A DNA stretch of 7,608 nt from an uncultured Gemmatimonadota bacterium (GTDB lineage Bacteria; Gemmatimonadota; Gemmatimonadetes; Gemmatimonadales; Gemmatimonadaceae), in assembly GCA_903906325.1 (NCBI GenBank), contig CAIVJV010000341.1, positions 1 through 7,608 of the forward strand. Direction: 5' to 3'. The notes beneath the pieces were generated by a model. It had not been told where the DNA came from and did not search any database. It saw only the letters and a list, made by a program, of their open reading frames with translations. Positions 5,408 to 7,608 of this stretch are shown here, piece by piece (position 1 is the stretch's first letter; every line of letters begins with the position of its first letter). The position numbers and the translations under genes are program-made.

Positions 5408-6286
5408 TCAGGCGCGCTTGATCTGCGTGAGTCGTTCCTTGGCGAGGCGGCGGCCGGTGGGCGTCGCGGCGAGCCCGCCGCCGGCGGTCTCGCGGTAGCG
5501 CACATCCATCTCGCGGCCGATCTCGCCCATGGTGTCGATCACCTCGTCCGCCGGGATCGCGAAGGTGATCCCGGCCATCGCCATCTCGACCGCGGCCAGG
5601 GCGATCGCCGCTCCGGTGGCATTGCGGAAGACGCACGGGAGTTCGACGAGTCCGCCCAAGGGATCACAGACGAGCCCCAAGGTCCCCTGCTGTGCGAGGG
5701 CGACGGCGTGGCCCACCTGTGCGGGCGTCCCACCGAGGAGCTGCGTGGCGGCCCCGGCCGCCATCCCCGCCGCGGCGCCCGTCTCGGCCTGACACCCGCC
5801 CTCTGCCCCCGAGAGCGAGGCGCGCTGCGCGACGACGGCCCCGATGAGTCCCGCCGTGGCGAGGGCATCGACCATCGCGTCTTCCGAGAGATCGTGTTTC
5901 GCCGCGAGTCCGAGGAGCACGCCAGGGAGCACGCCCGCGCCGCCCGCGGTCGGGGCCGCGACGATGATCCCCATCGCCGCGTTCACCTCCTGCACCGCGA
6001 TCGCGCGCATGAGCACCTCGCGGAAGACGGTGCCGGCGAGCGGCCCAGCGGGTCCCGTGCGCAGCTTGGCGGCATCGCCACCGACGAGCCCGGAGTTGGA
6101 GCGCCGATCGCCGGTGAGCCCTTGCTCCACCGCCCCGCGCATCACGTGCAGGGCGCGGCGGAGCGCCTCGCGGATCTCGGCGACCGGCCGGCCCTGATCG
6201 CGTGATTCGATGTCGAGCGCCGCGGTCGCGAGGGAGATGCCCCGCCCCTCGGCGTCCGCGATCGCCTCCCGGAGACTGTGATACAT
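5408..6286 (-). CDS. sdaAA: L-serine dehydratase, iron-sulfur-dependent, alpha subunit
   Basis: This is the catalytic subunit of the oxygen-sensitive [4Fe-4S] L-serine ammonia-lyase, which converts L-serine to pyruvate and ammonia in the cytoplasm. The product is 292 residues, normal for the split-chain type known from Bacillus. Key motifs are SNSGLVGGDAAKL (63-75), APTAGGAGVLPG (111-122), GGCQAETGAAAGMAAGA (163-179) and LVCDPLGGLVELPC (205-218). The three conserved cluster cysteines would be C165, C207 and C218, all present. The ATG at 6286 shares one base with the sdaAB stop (TGATG), which implies translational coupling. GAAGG lies about 10 bases upstream. The in-frame extension to 6328 lies within sdaAB and is not family-like. 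Confidence 0.95.
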   Translation of the reverse strand: MYHSLREAIADAEGRGISLATAALDIESRDQGRPVAEIREALRRALHVMRGAVEQGLTGDRRSNSGLVGGDAAKLRTGPAGPLAGTVFREVLMRAIAVQEVNAAMGIIVAAPTAGGAGVLPGVLLGLAAKHDLSEDAMVDALATAGLIGAVVAQRASLSGAEGGCQAETGAAAGMAAGAATQLLGGTPAQVGHAVALAQQGTLGLVCDPLGGLVELPCVFRNATGAAIALAAVEMAMAGITFAIPADEVIDTMGEIGREMDVRYRETAGGGLAATPTGRRLAKERLTQIKRA

Positions 6287-6960
6287 CAGCCGCCGACCTT
6301 CTCGATGCGGTGGGTCCATCGCACCCATGGCAACGCCTTGAGCGCCGCCCCGACCGCATCGGTCGGCCGCTCATCGACCTCGATGACCATGAAGGCGTCC
6401 CCGCCCCGGTGTTTCCGCGAGAGGCGCAACGTCGCGATGTTCAGATCGGCCTCACTGAGGAGGCCGGCGATCCGGGCGATCGATCCCTTGATGTCCTCGG
6501 CGACCATCACAATGGTGTGGTGGGAGCCATCGACCTCGACGGGATAGCCATCGATCTCGGAGACCCGGATGCGGCCGGCGCCGAGGGAGGCGCCGAGCAT
6601 CACATGGTGGCGATGCGCCCGATGCACGGTGATGCGGACGGTGTTCGGATGGACGGCCGGCTCGTCGCCGAGCGTGGTCTTCTCGAAGCGGAAGTCGAGT
6701 CCCTCGCGCTCCATGATCTGGAGGGCGTCCCGGAGCCGCTCGTCATCGGGCCGGAACCCGAGGAGGCCGCCGACGATCGCCTTGTCGGTCCCATGCCCCT
6801 CCCCGGTGCGCGCGAAGGAGCCATGGAGCTCGATCAGCGCCCGCTCGGGGGTCCCGGCGACGAGGTCGCGCGCGATCAGACCGAGCCGGCAGGCGCCCGC
6901 GGTGTGGCTGGAGGAGGGGCCCACCATCACGGGGCCGATGATGTCGAGGAGGGAGACCAT
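6286..6960 (-). CDS. sdaAB: L-serine dehydratase, iron-sulfur-dependent, beta subunit
   Basis: This is the partner subunit of SdaAA in the two-chain L-serine dehydratase. The product is 224 residues, a normal length. The N-terminal domain carries IGPVMVGPSSSHTAGA (8-23), HGSFARTGEGHGTDKAIVGGLL (46-67) and HPNTVRI (104-110). From about residue 148 an ACT domain follows (HHTIVMVAEDIKGSIARIAGLLSE, then LNIATLRLSR), a fold that binds amino acids and probably senses serine. The ATG at 6960 lies 9 bases after the uvrA stop with no clear Shine-Dalgarno, so it may be expressed by coupling to uvrA or by read-through initiation. The beta-then-alpha order is as in other split-chain operons. Confidence 0.95.
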   Translation of the reverse strand: MVSLLDIIGPVMVGPSSSHTAGACRLGLIARDLVAGTPERALIELHGSFARTGEGHGTDKAIVGGLLGFRPDDERLRDALQIMEREGLDFRFEKTTLGDEPAVHPNTVRITVHRAHRHHVMLGASLGAGRIRVSEIDGYPVEVDGSHHTIVMVAEDIKGSIARIAGLLSEADLNIATLRLSRKHRGGDAFMVIEVDERPTDAVGAALKALPWVRWTHRIEKVGG

Positions 6961-6969
6961 GGCGAGAAG

Positions 6970-7608
6970 CTAACGCGCGGCGAGGATCTTCTTCAGGTAG
7001 GCCCCGGTGTGCGAGCCCGGGGTCTTGGCGACCTGCTCCGGGGTCCCCGCGGCGACGATCGTCCCGCCCCCGGTCCCCCCCTCCGGCCCGAGGTCGACGA
7101 CCCAATCCGCGGTCTTGATCACATCGAGGTTGTGCTCGATCACGAGGACGGTGTTCCCGCGATCGACCAAGGTGTGCAGGACCTCGAGGAGGACGCGCAC
7201 GTCCTCGAAGTGCAGGCCGGTCGTCGGTTCGTCGAGGATGTAGAGGGTGCGGCCGGTGTCCCGCTTGGCGAGTTCGGTCGCGAGCTTCACGCGTTGCGCC
7301 TCGCCACCGGAGAGGGTGGTCGCGCTCTGGCCGAGGTGGATGTAGCCGAGCCCGACCCCGTGCAGCGTCTGCAGTTTGTGATGGATCCGCGGCTGGTTCT
7401 CGAAGACGGGGAGCGCGTCCTCGACGGTGAGCTCGAGCACCTCGCTGATGTTCATCCCACGGAACCGGACGTCGAGCGTCTCGCGATTGTAGCGCTTCCC
7501 GCGGCACTGCTCGCAGGTCACGTACACGTCGGGGAGGAAGTGCATCTCGATCTTCACGAGGCCGTCCCCCTGACAGGCCTCGCAGCGCCCCCCCTTCACG
7601 TTGAAGGA
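6970..7608 (-). CDS. uvrA: Excinuclease ABC subunit A (C-terminal part; 5' end outside window)
   Basis: UvrA is the damage-sensing ATPase of nucleotide excision repair; its dimer loads UvrB on lesions. Only the last 212 residues are in the window (family about 950). Visible parts are SFNVKGGRCEACQGDG, the zinc module CxxC-x19-CxxC (residues 9, 12, 32 and 35 of the visible part), the ABC signature LSGGEAQRVKLATEL, the Walker B region LYILDEPTTGLH, the switch histidine in VIEHNLDVIKTADWVVDLGPEGG, and the usual GTPEQVA end segment. The protein ends LKKILAAR before a TAG stop. The frame is open to the window edge, so the gene is cut by the window rather than broken. sdaAB follows after 9 bases. 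Confidence 0.98.
   Translation of the reverse strand, partial: SFNVKGGRCEACQGDGLVKIEMHFLPDVYVTCEQCRGKRYNRETLDVRFRGMNISEVLELTVEDALPVFENQPRIHHKLQTLHGVGLGYIHLGQSATTLSGGEAQRVKLATELAKRDTGRTLYILDEPTTGLHFEDVRVLLEVLHTLVDRGNTVLVIEHNLDVIKTADWVVDLGPEGGTGGGTIVAAGTPEQVAKTPGSHTGAYLKKILAAR

Noticed and set aside
5374..5505. 44-residue N-terminal extension of the permease
   Set aside because: It is Pro/Arg/Ala-rich, overlaps the sdaAA coding region in another frame, and is not a membrane segment or signal peptide.
3267..6205. Three long plus-strand open frames (3267-4448, 4480-5421 and 5312-6205) of 297-393 codons
   Set aside because: They are antisense to cysS, the permease gene and sdaAA, whose products match known families over full length. 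Their translations are rich in Arg, Asp, Glu and Pro with no domain, as expected from mirrored GC-rich codons.
1..7608. Mobile element, CRISPR array, attachment site or defence system
   Set aside because: No transposase, integrase, terminal repeats, direct repeat array or foreign codon pattern was seen. The tRNA genes are intact with no repeated 3' ends that would mark an integrated element.
6970..7608. uvrA or rplA as broken genes
   Set aside because: Both frames remain open to the window edge with conserved motifs, so they are cut only by the window limits.

Overview
The window is GC-rich bacterial chromosome, and every gene I can support lies on the minus strand, so transcription runs from the high coordinates to the low ones. 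The content is core housekeeping: part of uvrA, a two-subunit L-serine dehydratase, an AI-2E/PerM-family membrane protein, cysteinyl-tRNA synthetase, four tRNA genes, and the start of the classic rpmG-secE-nusG-rplK-rplA cluster. The very high GC, dense spacing and frequent GTG starts suggest a high-GC free-living bacterium. My tentative guess is Gemmatimonadota or a neighbouring phylum, but nothing here is phylum-diagnostic and I could not run a search.

Layout in transcription order. (1) 7608-6970 is the C-terminal end of UvrA. It is followed closely by sdaAB and sdaAA (stop and start share one base), then an AI-2E-family permease (5373-4249) and cysS (4193-2784). Gaps in this block are 0-55 bases and no convincing internal terminator was seen, so it may be one transcript. 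The only notable structure is a perfect 9-bp inverted repeat just before cysS. (2) A good sigma70-type promoter (TTGACC, 17 bases, TATCCT) overlaps the cysS stop codon and drives tRNA-Thr(TGT), tRNA-Tyr(GTA), tRNA-Gly(TCC) and tRNA-Thr(GGT), none with an encoded CCA end. A long hairpin follows the last tRNA. (3) A second candidate promoter (TTGCAA, 17, TACCTT) leads into rpmG, secE, nusG, rplK and rplA, which are tightly packed except for a 167-base leader before rplK that carries an L1-operator-like motif.

Functionally, the left half supplies translation and transcription machinery: L33, L11 and L1 of the large ribosomal subunit, the NusG elongation factor, the SecE translocon subunit and tRNAs. 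The right half covers DNA repair, serine catabolism to pyruvate and charging of tRNA-Cys.

I found no convincing sign of a new biological system, mobile element, CRISPR array or transferred island. The most interesting points are modest. The tRNA order matches the Escherichia coli thrU-tyrU-glyT-thrT cluster, but the EF-Tu gene that follows in E. coli is absent. There is a candidate L1 autoregulatory leader, a possible 10-residue leader peptide before rpmG, and a KMAKR version of the CysRS KMSKS loop.
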